In this document: one piece after another, positions 1 through 5,276 of the stretch | How the letters are laid out: each line of letters starts with the position of its first letter | Numbering within the stretch: position 1 is the stretch's first letter | Assembly: GCF_001811425.1 (NCBI RefSeq) | Contig: NZ_KV804722.1 | Location: 1 to 8,840, forward strand | Length of the DNA stretch: 8,840 nucleotides | Direction: 5' to 3' | Source of the DNA: Peptoniphilus_A sp001811425 | Lineage (GTDB): Bacteria; Bacillota; Clostridia; Tissierellales; Peptoniphilaceae | Translations under genes and position numbers: made by a program | The notes under the pieces: model-generated | Database searches by the model: none | Told to the model about the DNA's origin: nothing | Seen by the model: the letters and a program-made list of their open reading frames with translations, nothing else

Positions 1-30
1 CCGGAGGTTCAAATCCTTCTCCCGCTACCA
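1..30 (+). tRNA. 3' part of a tRNA gene, isotype undetermined
   Basis: The window opens inside a tRNA gene. A T arm is visible (stem ggagg/ccttc around loop ttcaaat), followed by the 3' acceptor strand tcccgct, discriminator A and an encoded CCA. The anticodon lies upstream of the window, so the isotype cannot be read. The 5' acceptor strand should be close to AGCGGGA or GGCGGGA. It is the first visible member of the array that follows. Confidence 0.85.
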
Positions 31-41
31 TAAAAATATAT

Positions 42-118
42 GGCGGCGTAGCTCAGTTGGCTAGAGCATACGGTTCATACCCGTAGTGTCAGGAGTTCAA
101 ATCTCTTCGCCGCTACCA
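42..118 (+). tRNA. tRNA-Met (CAT), elongator type
   Basis: This is a 77-nt cloverleaf with acceptor ggcggcg/cgccgct (closed by a G1:U72 pair), discriminator A and encoded CCA. The anticodon stem tacgg/ccgta encloses loop ttcatac, giving anticodon CAT. It lacks the C1xA72 mismatch and the three consecutive G:C pairs of an initiator anticodon stem, so I call it elongator Met. A lysidine-modified Ile2 tRNA also carries CAT, but the loop TTCATAC looks like Met. Its A73 discriminator matches the T-box at the other end of the window. Confidence 0.9.
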
Positions 119-127
119 AATTTTAAA

Positions 128-157
128 ATACGGTTTGTGTTACATAAGCCGCTACCA
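128..157 (+). pseudogene. decayed remnant of a tRNA-Met copy
   Basis: This 30-nt stretch keeps pieces of the neighbouring tRNA-Met gene in the same order: atacggtt (identical to 68-75, the 5' anticodon stem), a gtgt block, and gccgctacca (148-157, identical to the 3' acceptor and CCA at 109-118). Everything between is lost or altered and no cloverleaf can form. The simplest reading is a tandem duplication of tRNA-Met followed by internal deletion. Chance similarity of the short blocks cannot be excluded, but the 10-nt acceptor match next to the parent gene is hard to dismiss. Confidence 0.5.
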
Positions 158-162
158 TATGA

Positions 163-237
163 GGCCCTGTGGTCAAGCGGTTAAGACACCACCCTTTCAC
201 GGTGGTATCCCGAGTTCGATTCTCGGCAGGGTCACCA
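163..237 (+). tRNA. tRNA-Glu (TTC)
   Basis: This is a 75-nt cloverleaf with acceptor ggccctg/cagggtc, discriminator A and encoded CCA. The anticodon loop ctttcac gives TTC. The T arm carries gttcgattc. It is spaced 5 nt from the remnant before it and 4 nt from tRNA-Val, so it is part of one long transcript. Confidence 0.95.
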
Positions 238-241
238 GAAT

Positions 242-317
242 GGACGCATAGCTCAGTTGGGAGAGCATCTGCCTTACAAGCAGGGGGTCATAGGTTCGAG
301 CCCTATTGTGTCCACCA
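242..317 (+). tRNA. tRNA-Val (TAC)
   Basis: This is a 76-nt cloverleaf with acceptor ggacgca/tgtgtcc (one G:U pair), discriminator A and CCA. The anticodon loop cttacaa gives TAC. The D arm is tagctcagttgggagagc. Confidence 0.95.
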
Positions 318-322
318 AAAAT

Positions 323-399
323 GGCCTGGTAGTTCAGTTGGTTAGAATGCCAGCCTGTCACGCTGGAGGTCGTCGGTTCGAGCCCGATCCAGGTCGCCA
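323..399 (+). tRNA. tRNA-Asp (GTC)
   Basis: This is a 77-nt cloverleaf with acceptor ggcctgg/ccaggtc, discriminator G as expected for Asp, and encoded CCA. The anticodon loop ctgtcac gives GTC. Confidence 0.95.
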
Positions 400-427
400 A
401 TATTATGCTAGTAATAAATTTTAATAA

Positions 428-503
<76 letters not shown>

Positions 504-526
504 ATAAATTTTATGGGATTTTACAT

Positions 527-612
527 GGAGGAGTTCCCGAGTTGGCCAAAGGGGACGGACTGTAAATCCGTTAGCTTAGCTTTCAGTGGTTCAAATCCAC
601 TCTCCTCCACCA
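527..612 (+). tRNA. tRNA-Tyr (GTA)
   Basis: This is an 86-nt class II tRNA with acceptor ggaggag/ctcctcc, discriminator A and CCA. The anticodon loop ctgtaaa gives GTA. The long variable arm lies between the anticodon stem and the T arm (gtggttcaaatccac), as expected for bacterial tRNA-Tyr. Confidence 0.95.
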
Positions 613-635
613 TTTAAAATTTAAATTTTTCTTAT

Positions 636-709
636 GCGGGTGTAGCTCAGTGGTAGAGCCCCAGCCTTCCAAGCTGGTTGCGAGGGTTCGATTCCCTTCA
701 CCCGCTCCA
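636..709 (+). tRNA. tRNA-Gly (TCC)
   Basis: This is a 74-nt cloverleaf with acceptor gcgggtg/cacccgc, discriminator T and CCA. The anticodon loop cttccaa gives TCC, the isoacceptor reading GGA/GGG codons. Confidence 0.95.
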
Positions 710-713
710 ATAA

Positions 714-790
714 GCACCTATAGCTCAGTAGGATAGAGCAACGGACTTCTAATCCGTGTGCCGGGGGTTCGAATCCTCCTAGGTGCGCCA
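714..790 (+). tRNA. tRNA-Arg (TCT)
   Basis: This is a 77-nt cloverleaf with acceptor gcaccta/taggtgc, discriminator G and CCA. The anticodon loop cttctaa gives TCT, reading AGA/AGG, the codons that dominate for arginine in this AT-rich window. It follows tRNA-Gly by only 4 nt. Confidence 0.95.
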
Positions 791-805
791 AACCTAAAAA
801 TGCAT

Positions 806-881
806 TGGGGTGTAGCCAAGTCGGTAAGGCACCAGACTTTGACTCTGGCATGCGTAGGTTCGAGTCCTGCCACCCCAGCCA
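806..881 (+). tRNA. tRNA-Gln (TTG)
   Basis: This is a 76-nt cloverleaf with acceptor tggggtg/cacccca (a U1:A72 pair, typical of Gln), discriminator G and CCA. The anticodon loop ctttgac gives TTG. Confidence 0.95.
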
Positions 882-890
882 ATAATATAT

Positions 891-966
891 GACCCATTAG
901 CTCAGTCGGCAGAGCACTTGACTTTTAATCAAGGTGTCGCGCGTTCGAATCGCGCATGGGTCACCA
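891..966 (+). tRNA. tRNA-Lys (TTT), copy 1
   Basis: This is a 76-nt cloverleaf with acceptor gacccat/atgggtc, discriminator A and CCA. The anticodon loop cttttaa gives TTT. It is identical over its whole length to the gene at 1125-1200. Confidence 0.95.
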
Positions 967-987
967 TTTTTAAAATTTTATATTTGT

Positions 988-1076
988 GGAGAGGTACCGA
1001 AGTGGTCATAACGGGGCGGTCTTGAAAACCGTTAGGGTGCAAGCCCACAAGGGTTCGAATCCCTTCCTCTCCGCCA
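988..1076 (+). tRNA. tRNA-Ser (TGA)
   Basis: This is an 89-nt class II tRNA with acceptor ggagagg/cctctcc, discriminator G and CCA. The anticodon loop cttgaaa gives TGA. The long variable arm (gggtgcaagccc hairpin) is a serine identity feature. A terminator begins 5 nt after its CCA. Confidence 0.95.
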
Positions 1077-1081
1077 TTTTT

Positions 1082-1108
1082 AATCTGTGTTTATCACAGA
1101 TTTTTTAT
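1082..1108 (+). terminator. intrinsic terminator after tRNA-Ser
   Basis: A perfect 8-bp inverted repeat (aatctgtg at 1082-1089 and cacagatt at 1095-1102, loop tttat) runs into a T tract. It looks like the end of the main tRNA operon, yet an additional tRNA-Lys gene starts only 17 nt further on. Confidence 0.75.
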
Positions 1109-1124
1109 TGAAAATTTATTCTTT

Positions 1125-1200
1125 GACCCATTAGCTCAGTCGGCAGAGCACTTGACTTTTAATCAAGGTGTCGCGCGTTCGAATCGCGCATGGGTCACCA
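1125..1200 (+). tRNA. tRNA-Lys (TTT), copy 2
   Basis: This 76-nt cloverleaf is identical to the copy at 891-966, with anticodon TTT, A73 and encoded CCA. The immediate upstream sequences differ, so the duplication either covered little more than the gene or has been kept identical by gene conversion. It lies behind the terminator at 1082-1108 with no obvious promoter in the 16-17 nt between, so it probably depends on read-through. Confidence 0.95.
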
Positions 1201-1264
1201 TTTTTTACATAGAAAATATTTGTTGGAGATTTACTCCCAAACAGATATTATATTGCCTTTTATT

Positions 1265-1289
1265 CTGTAGACTTATTCTACAGTTTTTT
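1265..1289 (+). terminator. intrinsic terminator closing the tRNA array
   Basis: A 7-bp perfect stem (ctgtaga at 1265-1271 and tctacag at 1277-1283, loop cttat) is followed by a run of six T. It ends transcription of the second tRNA-Lys before the promoter of the next gene. Confidence 0.8.
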
Positions 1290-1314
1290 ATTTTCTAAAA
1301 TTTTATCTCACATT

Positions 1315-1343
1315 TTTCACTTGCTAAATATATATGTTATAAT
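1315..1343 (+). promoter_or_regulatory. sigma-A type promoter with extended -10
   Basis: TATAAT lies at 1338-1343, preceded by TG at 1335-1336 (extended -10). A weak -35 candidate, tttcac, is at 1315-1320 with a 17-bp spacer. The predicted start near 1350 gives a short leader carrying the ribosome binding site at 1355-1360. It also shows that an upstream in-frame TTG at 1321 lies within the promoter and is not a start codon. Confidence 0.65.
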
Positions 1344-1365
1344 TAAAAAATGTTGGAGGAAATCT

Positions 1366-1863
1366 ATGTTGAAGAAAAAATTTTATTTAGTATTTTATCT
1401 TGCTGCAATTATATTTATTTTATTTTTTACTCTTAATGGCAATAAATTTTATACTATAAAAGAGAAGGATATTGAAATTAAAAATAAGATAAGTCTTGAA
1501 AAAGAAAATTTTAATAATTACTCCTTAAAGTTGAAGGAAGACATTAATTACAACAAGTTATATGTTTATAAGTCAAAAAATGATGAATTTTATATATTTA
1601 TTTATTCAAAATCTATTTTCTTTGATAGATATAATCTTGACGATGATTTTATGACTAAAGATAAATCAATTAATAGAGTGGCTAGTAATTATAAATACAA
1701 GAATTTTATTAATATTGATTTAGAAAAGGATCCTTTAAAAATTGATGTCAAGTCTGAAAAAAATGAAGACAGAAAAAATACCCTTATTAAATATCTTGTA
1801 GTTGTTATTGTAATTGCTTTTCTCGGCTATAGAAGGAATAAGAGGGAAAATTTTAAGAAATAG
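1366..1863 (+). CDS. two-helix membrane protein of unknown function
   Basis: I do not recognise this 165-residue protein. The ATG at 1366 is chosen because GGAGGA (1355-1360) sits 5 nt upstream and the promoter overlaps any earlier start. A Lys-rich N-terminus leads into a hydrophobic helix (about residues 6-22). A polar segment of roughly 115 residues rich in Lys, Asp, Asn, Phe and Tyr follows (23-139), then a second helix (about 141-155) and a basic tail ending RRNKRENFKK. The positive-inside rule puts both ends in the cytoplasm and the middle domain outside. The protein has no cysteine and no catalytic motif that I can see. It has its own promoter and terminator, so it is monocistronic. 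Its AT-rich, lineage-specific look suggests a fast-evolving surface-exposed protein. Coding status is well supported by the promoter, ribosome binding site and terminator. Confidence 0.8.
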   Translation: MLKKKFYLVFYLAAIIFILFFTLNGNKFYTIKEKDIEIKNKISLEKENFNNYSLKLKEDINYNKLYVYKSKNDEFYIFIYSKSIFFDRYNLDDDFMTKDKSINRVASNYKYKNFINIDLEKDPLKIDVKSEKNEDRKNTLIKYLVVVIVIAFLGYRRNKRENFKK

Positions 1864-1897
1864 TCTATACCATAAATTTTAAAATTATAATAATTTA

Positions 1898-1941
1898 AAA
1901 ACCCTAAGGTTGAATGATATCAACTTTAGGGTTTTACTTTT
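1898..1941. terminator. bidirectional terminator between convergent genes
   Basis: A 16-bp hairpin (1898-1913 with 1920-1935, one G:U pair, loop atgata) has a T-rich tract on the plus side (tttt then actttttt) and an A-rich tract on the other, which becomes a T tract on the minus strand. It can end both the 1366-1863 gene and the minus-strand gene ending at 1992. Confidence 0.9.
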
Positions 1942-1991
1942 TTAGTTAAAAGAGTTTTTTAAAAGTTTATTGTAATAACTTTTTTTAGTTT

Positions 1992-3194
1992 TTAGATTTG
2001 ATCTAAAGCTTGTTTTAGGTCTTCTATGATGTCGTCTGCATTTTCTAGTCCAACAGAAAGTCTAATTAAGCCTTCTGAGATACCTGCCGCTGCTCTTTCT
2101 TCTGCTGTGTAAGGAGAGTGAGTCATTGAAGCAGGGTGTTGGATAAGTGTTTCTGCGTCGCCAAGTGATACTGCAAGTGTGCAAAGTTTAACGCTATTCA
2201 TAAGTTTAGCGCCAGCTTCTTTTCCGCCTTCTATTTCAAAGGCAATCATTGCACCAGGAAGTGCCATTTGTTTTTTAGCTACATCGTAATATTTGAAGGA
2301 TTTAAGTCCTGGGTATTGGATGCTCTTAACTTTTGGATGTTTTTCCAAAAATTCTGCAACTTTCATTGCATTAGAACAGTGCTTATCCATTCTAATTTGA
2401 AGAGTCTTCATTCCTCTAAGGATTAGATAAGCGTTAAATGGTGCAAGTACAGCTCCTGTACAGTCTTTAATACCTACTAGTCTTACTTGGTCAATTAATT
2501 CTTTTCTACCAACTGCAAAGCCTGCAATAACATCGCCGTGACCGTTTAAATATTTTGTTGCAGAGTGAACTACCATGTCTGCTCCTAGTGTAAGTGGTCT
2601 TTGGATGTAAGGTGTACAATAAGTGTTGTCTACGATTACTAGACAGTCTTTATTCTTTTCATGAACTCTCTTAGCAACTTCTTCTATGTCGCAAATGTCC
2701 ATGTTAGGGTTAGCTGGTGTTTCTAAGTAAACAATTTTTGTGTTGTCTTTCATTACATTTATGATGTTGTCAACATTTGTAATGTCAACGAAATCAACTT
2801 CGATGCCCATTTTTGATACTGAGTGTTCTAAGAAAGCGAAAGTACATCCGTAAAGAGTCTTTGCTGCTATCATGTGGTCGCCACATTTTACGAATGGCCA
2901 AATTGCTGATGTAATTGCACCCATTCCTGATGCTGCAGATACACAAGCTTCGCCTTCTTCAAGTAGTGCAACCTTTTCTTCTACTTGTTCGTTTGTTGGG
3001 TTGCCAAGTCTTGAATAGATATAGCCATCTTCTTCTAAGGCAAATCTACGACCGCCTTGTTCTGCATTGTCAAATATAAATGTAGATGTTTGATAAATTG
3101 GAGTAGCTAGTGCACCAAATTTGTTCTTTTCGTATCCACCGTGAATTGCCTTAGTTTCAAAATGCATTTTCTTTAGTTCGTCTTTACTATTCAT
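1992..3194 (-). CDS. megL: methionine gamma-lyase (PLP-dependent)
   Basis: The product cleaves L-methionine to methanethiol, 2-oxobutyrate and ammonia (EC 4.4.1.11) in the cytoplasm. It is a 400-residue member of the Cys/Met-metabolism PLP family, normal full length. Visible residues are YSRLGNPT (60-67, phosphate-binding Tyr and Arg from the neighbouring subunit), the PLP-ring aspartate in VDNT (D189), the Schiff-base lysine K214 in SATKYLNGHGD, and the carboxylate-binding Arg R378 in LIRLSVGLE. Two features separate MGL from cystathionine lyases and synthases: LYGCTFAF with C117, matching the catalytic-loop cysteine (Cys116) of Pseudomonas MGL, and the K243-D244 pair in GIKDCTG. AAGGAG (3201-3206 on the complement) lies 6 nt before the ATG. 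It follows the transporter gene by 100 nt on the same strand and probably shares its transcript. Homocysteine and cysteine are possible side substrates. Confidence 0.93.
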   Translation of the reverse strand: MNSKDELKKMHFETKAIHGGYEKNKFGALATPIYQTSTFIFDNAEQGGRRFALEEDGYIYSRLGNPTNEQVEEKVALLEEGEACVSAASGMGAITSAIWPFVKCGDHMIAAKTLYGCTFAFLEHSVSKMGIEVDFVDITNVDNIINVMKDNTKIVYLETPANPNMDICDIEEVAKRVHEKNKDCLVIVDNTYCTPYIQRPLTLGADMVVHSATKYLNGHGDVIAGFAVGRKELIDQVRLVGIKDCTGAVLAPFNAYLILRGMKTLQIRMDKHCSNAMKVAEFLEKHPKVKSIQYPGLKSFKYYDVAKKQMALPGAMIAFEIEGGKEAGAKLMNSVKLCTLAVSLGDAETLIQHPASMTHSPYTAEERAAAGISEGLIRLSVGLENADDIIEDLKQALDQI

Positions 3195-3219
3195 AAATAT
3201 CTCCTTTTCTTAAAATAAT

Positions 3220-3285
3220 AAATCTAAAAGTTTTTCTTAATTAAACAAATCTAAAATTCTTTTTATAAAACAAATCTAATTTTTT
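3220..3285. repeat. three imperfect AT-rich tandem repeats between transporter and megL
   Basis: The motif aaatctaaaa-(T-rich) occurs three times, starting at 3220, 3247 and 3272 (spacing 27 and 25 nt), with the last copy shortened. It fills most of the 100-nt gap between the two minus-strand genes. Its role is unknown. On the minus strand each unit reads as a TTTTAGATTTG-like block. Confidence 0.4.
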
Positions 3286-3294
3286 CCATTTAAA

Positions 3295-4680
3295 TTATTT
3301 TGCTGCTGCTTTATTTTCTTCTAGTGGCACATCATTTTCAAAATCCCATCCAGTTTTTGGATCTGCAAATCTAACAAAGATTGAGATTATTGCAAATACA
3401 GCAAGTAGTGCTTGATACCATAGGAAAGGTATAATTTGAACAGGGGATACAGCTAGGGCTCCTAGTTCTTTAGTAAGGCCAGCTGCGATTAAAACTTGTG
3501 CACCGTAAGGGATTATACCTTGCATTACGCAAGAGAATGTATCAAGGAAGGAAGCAGATCTTCTTGGGTCTACTTTGAAGTCCTTTGAAATTTCTTTGGC
3601 AACAGGGCCGTCAATGATAATTGCAACAGTGTTGTTTGCAGTTGCAGCGTCTGTTAAAAGAGTTAAAAGAGCAATTGAAACTTCTGCTGATTTAGCGTCT
3701 TTAGCAAAGCCTCTGATTTTTTGAACCAGCCACTCAATACCACCGTTACTAGATACCATATATGAAAGTCCTCCAGTTAATAGTGATAGTAAGAAAATTT
3801 CAAACATTCCACTAAATCCAGTAAAGATATTTTGAGCAAAAGTCATCATAGTGAGTCCACCAGTGATCATTCCAATTATACCTGATAATACGATACCACT
3901 AGTTAATACTAAGAATACATTCATTCCTGCAAGGGCAGTAATTAATACGAAAAGATATGGGATTATAAGTATAAAGTTGTAACTCAAATCGCCTAGGTCA
4001 ACTTCGCCTTCAGGTTTTCCAACAACTAATAAAATTACAAAAGTAATAATAGCTGCAGGAAGTGCAATTTTAATATTTGCTCTAAACTTATCCTTCATGC
4101 CTACATTTTGTGTTCTTGTTGCAGCTATTGTTGTATCAGAAATAACTGATAGGTTATCACCGAACATTGCTCCACCAACAAGGGCTCCAAGAACAAGTGG
4201 TAGTGGAAGGTTACCTTTTGTAGCAACGCCAACTGCGATAGGTCCAACAGCTGAAATAGTTCCTACTGAAGTTCCTGTAGAGATAGAAATGAAACAACTG
4301 ATTAAGAAAATTCCAGCTGTAACAAATTGTACAGGAATTAGAGAAAGTGCAAAGTTTACAACAGAGTCAACTCCACCAGAAGATTTAGAAACTGTTGCGA
4401 AAGCTCCAGCTAGTATGTAGATAAGACACATGATAATTATGTTTTCGTCTCCACAACCACGAACGAAGTCGTTAAATTTGTCATCGATAGAACCTTCAAA
4501 CATAATAAATGCCAAAATAATAGCTGGTAAAATACATACGGGTGCTGCTACTTGGTAGAATGCCATTTCAACGCCCATTGCGTTAAGAATTAATCCAGTA
4601 GCAAGATATACGAGCACGAAAACTATAAAAGGTAGAAGTGCTGCACCATTAGCCTTAGGTTTTAAATTTTTGTTTTCCAT
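3295..4680 (-). CDS. NhaC-family sodium/proton-coupled transporter, possibly for methionine
   Basis: This 461-residue polytopic membrane protein has about 10-12 hydrophobic segments starting near residue 14. Family signatures include STGTSVGT (134-141), the long loop GDNLSVISDTTIAATRTQ (174-191), ATANNTVAI (346-354) and DPRRSASFLDTFSCVMQG (371-388), which together place it in the NhaC branch of the ion transporter superfamily. NhaC members include Na+/H+ antiporters, the malate/lactate exchanger MleN, and proteins predicted by comparative genomics to carry methionine (MetT), tyrosine or lysine. Because it lies directly upstream of methionine gamma-lyase on the same strand, amino-acid uptake for that enzyme is my preferred reading, but Na+/H+ antiport is not excluded. 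AAGGAGGT (complement 4685-4692) precedes the ATG by 4 nt. A promoter lies at 4855-4883 on the same strand. The protein is full length, without visible damage. Confidence 0.87.
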   Translation of the reverse strand: MENKNLKPKANGAALLPFIVFVLVYLATGLILNAMGVEMAFYQVAAPVCILPAIILAFIMFEGSIDDKFNDFVRGCGDENIIIMCLIYILAGAFATVSKSSGGVDSVVNFALSLIPVQFVTAGIFLISCFISISTGTSVGTISAVGPIAVGVATKGNLPLPLVLGALVGGAMFGDNLSVISDTTIAATRTQNVGMKDKFRANIKIALPAAIITFVILLVVGKPEGEVDLGDLSYNFILIIPYLFVLITALAGMNVFLVLTSGIVLSGIIGMITGGLTMMTFAQNIFTGFSGMFEIFLLSLLTGGLSYMVSSNGGIEWLVQKIRGFAKDAKSAEVSIALLTLLTDAATANNTVAIIIDGPVAKEISKDFKVDPRRSASFLDTFSCVMQGIIPYGAQVLIAAGLTKELGALAVSPVQIIPFLWYQALLAVFAIISIFVRFADPKTGWDFENDVPLEENKAAAK

Positions 4681-4733
4681 AGATACCTCCTTAAAATTAA
4701 CAAAAATAAAACAAGATTTTTCTACGAATTTTA

Positions 4734-4764
4734 TTACTTATATGTTTTTAACATCAGCCTCCTT
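4734..4764 (-). other. possible mini-ORF with strong Shine-Dalgarno in the transporter leader
   Basis: On the minus strand AAGGAGG (4758-4764) is followed after 3 nt by ATG (4752-4754) and five sense codons, then TAA (4734-4736), encoding MLKTYK. It lies in the roughly 170-nt untranslated leader between the predicted start site near 4848 and the transporter ATG. The 3-nt spacing is short for efficient initiation. It could be a leader peptide, a ribosome standby or RNA-stability site, or chance. Confidence 0.3.
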
Positions 4765-4854
4765 AAGTAGAATTAAAGGTAAATCATTAATAATATCGTT
4801 TTCAAAACTATTTTAATAATATGTAGATAAGAAACTTAAAATACCTTTAAGTCA

Positions 4855-4883
4855 ATTATACTGGTTTTAAATGATTTTGTGAA
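4855..4883 (-). promoter_or_regulatory. sigma-A promoter for the transporter-megL operon
   Basis: On the minus strand TTCACA (4878-4883, five of six matches to the -35 consensus) and a perfect TATAAT (4855-4860) are separated by exactly 17 bp. The predicted start near 4848 leaves a leader of about 168 nt before the transporter ATG, long enough for regulation in the leader. Confidence 0.7.
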
Positions 4884-4940
4884 GTCTTTATTCATTATTA
4901 TGTTAATAAGTTACAAAAATAAACTTTAAAAAGAATAACG

Positions 4941-4985
4941 ATTTCATACCGATAAGATAGACTAATATACTTCAAAGTATGAAAT
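4941..4985. repeat. 9-bp perfect inverted repeat with 27-nt spacer
   Basis: ATTTCATAC (4941-4949) and its exact reverse complement GTATGAAAT (4977-4985) flank 27 nt. The right arm overlaps a smaller hairpin (atactt/aagtat at 4967-4980), so two structures compete. It lies upstream of both divergent promoters and could be a regulator site, or simply AT-rich coincidence. Confidence 0.35.
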
Positions 4986-5103
4986 AATCAAGACTTAAAT
5001 GATTATTTGGCAAGGAATAAATTAATCTTTCAAAAATATTTTTTCAAAAAAATTAAAAAATTTAGAAAATAAATTTTTCTTAACATAATCTTTACACCCT
5101 AAA

Positions 5104-5112
5104 TGCTATACT
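5104..5112 (+). promoter_or_regulatory. extended -10 promoter of the redox operon
   Basis: TGCTATACT at 5104-5112 is an extended -10 element. No good -35 is found at 17 bp (cataat at 5084-5089). Transcription would start near 5119, directly at the ribosome binding site, giving an almost leaderless but Shine-Dalgarno-containing mRNA. Confidence 0.5.
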
Positions 5113-5129
5113 AACTGTGAGGTGAGAAT

Positions 5130-5276
5130 ATGAAAGAATTTGTAAATCGAAAATTTTCATACGCGATGTTGATTTTATCCATTGCCTTTATTTTCTGGGG
5201 AGCTTATAGGTCAGAAGTGGATACAGTGCTTTCAAAAGCTATAAGAATATGTTTGGAGTGCGTTGGGATTGGATAA
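5130..5276 (+). CDS. small membrane protein with C-terminal CXXC (CD1871A-type)
   Basis: This 48-residue gene is easily missed because of its size. GAGGTGA (5119-5125) lies 4 nt before the ATG. The protein has a basic N-terminus (MKEFVNRKF), one hydrophobic helix (about residues 11-25) and an amphipathic stretch ending in ICLECVGIG at the very C-terminus, with thiols C41 and C44. By the positive-inside rule the CXXC faces outside. From memory it matches the small clostridial family annotated as CD1871A-type CXXC proteins, which share the ...KAI.ICLEC.GIG ending. It overlaps the next gene by 14 nt and heads an operon with a membrane polyferredoxin and a TlpA-like lipoprotein, so a role in passing electrons or disulfides across the membrane is likely. 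That role is inferred from context, and I know of no direct proof. Confidence 0.85.
   Translation: MKEFVNRKFSYAMLILSIAFIFWGAYRSEVDTVLSKAIRICLECVGIG

Larger units (their letters stand above)
4681..5129. other. divergent intergenic region (about 450 nt)
   Basis: This gap separates the minus-strand transporter gene from the plus-strand redox operon. It is very AT-rich. It holds the transporter ribosome binding site, a six-codon reading frame with a strong Shine-Dalgarno in the transporter leader, a minus-strand promoter at 4855-4883, an inverted repeat at 4941-4985 and the plus-strand extended -10 at 5104-5112. I looked for a SAM (S-box) riboswitch in the transporter leader, given the methionine link, and found none of its conserved blocks. 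I see no other gene or RNA element between about 4990 and 5100. Confidence 0.6.

Noticed and set aside
621..851. Minus-strand open frame of 76 codons across the tRNA array
   Set aside because: It is antisense to tRNA-Gly, Arg and Gln, with the same artefact as above.
1125..1200. Second tRNA-Lys as an attachment site of an integrated element
   Set aside because: The copy is complete, and no integrase, phage gene or matching direct repeat follows it in the window.
1321..1365. Upstream TTG start extending the membrane protein by 15 residues
   Set aside because: The segment overlaps the promoter including the TATAAT, so it would not be transcribed. The ATG at 1366 has a proper ribosome binding site.
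4097..4420. Plus-strand open frame of 107 codons inside the transporter gene
   Set aside because: It is a shadow of the strongly supported minus-strand gene, with low-complexity composition and no ribosome binding site.
4681..4848. SAM (S-box) riboswitch in the transporter leader
   Set aside because: It was looked for because of the methionine context. The conserved S-box blocks and a leader terminator are absent.
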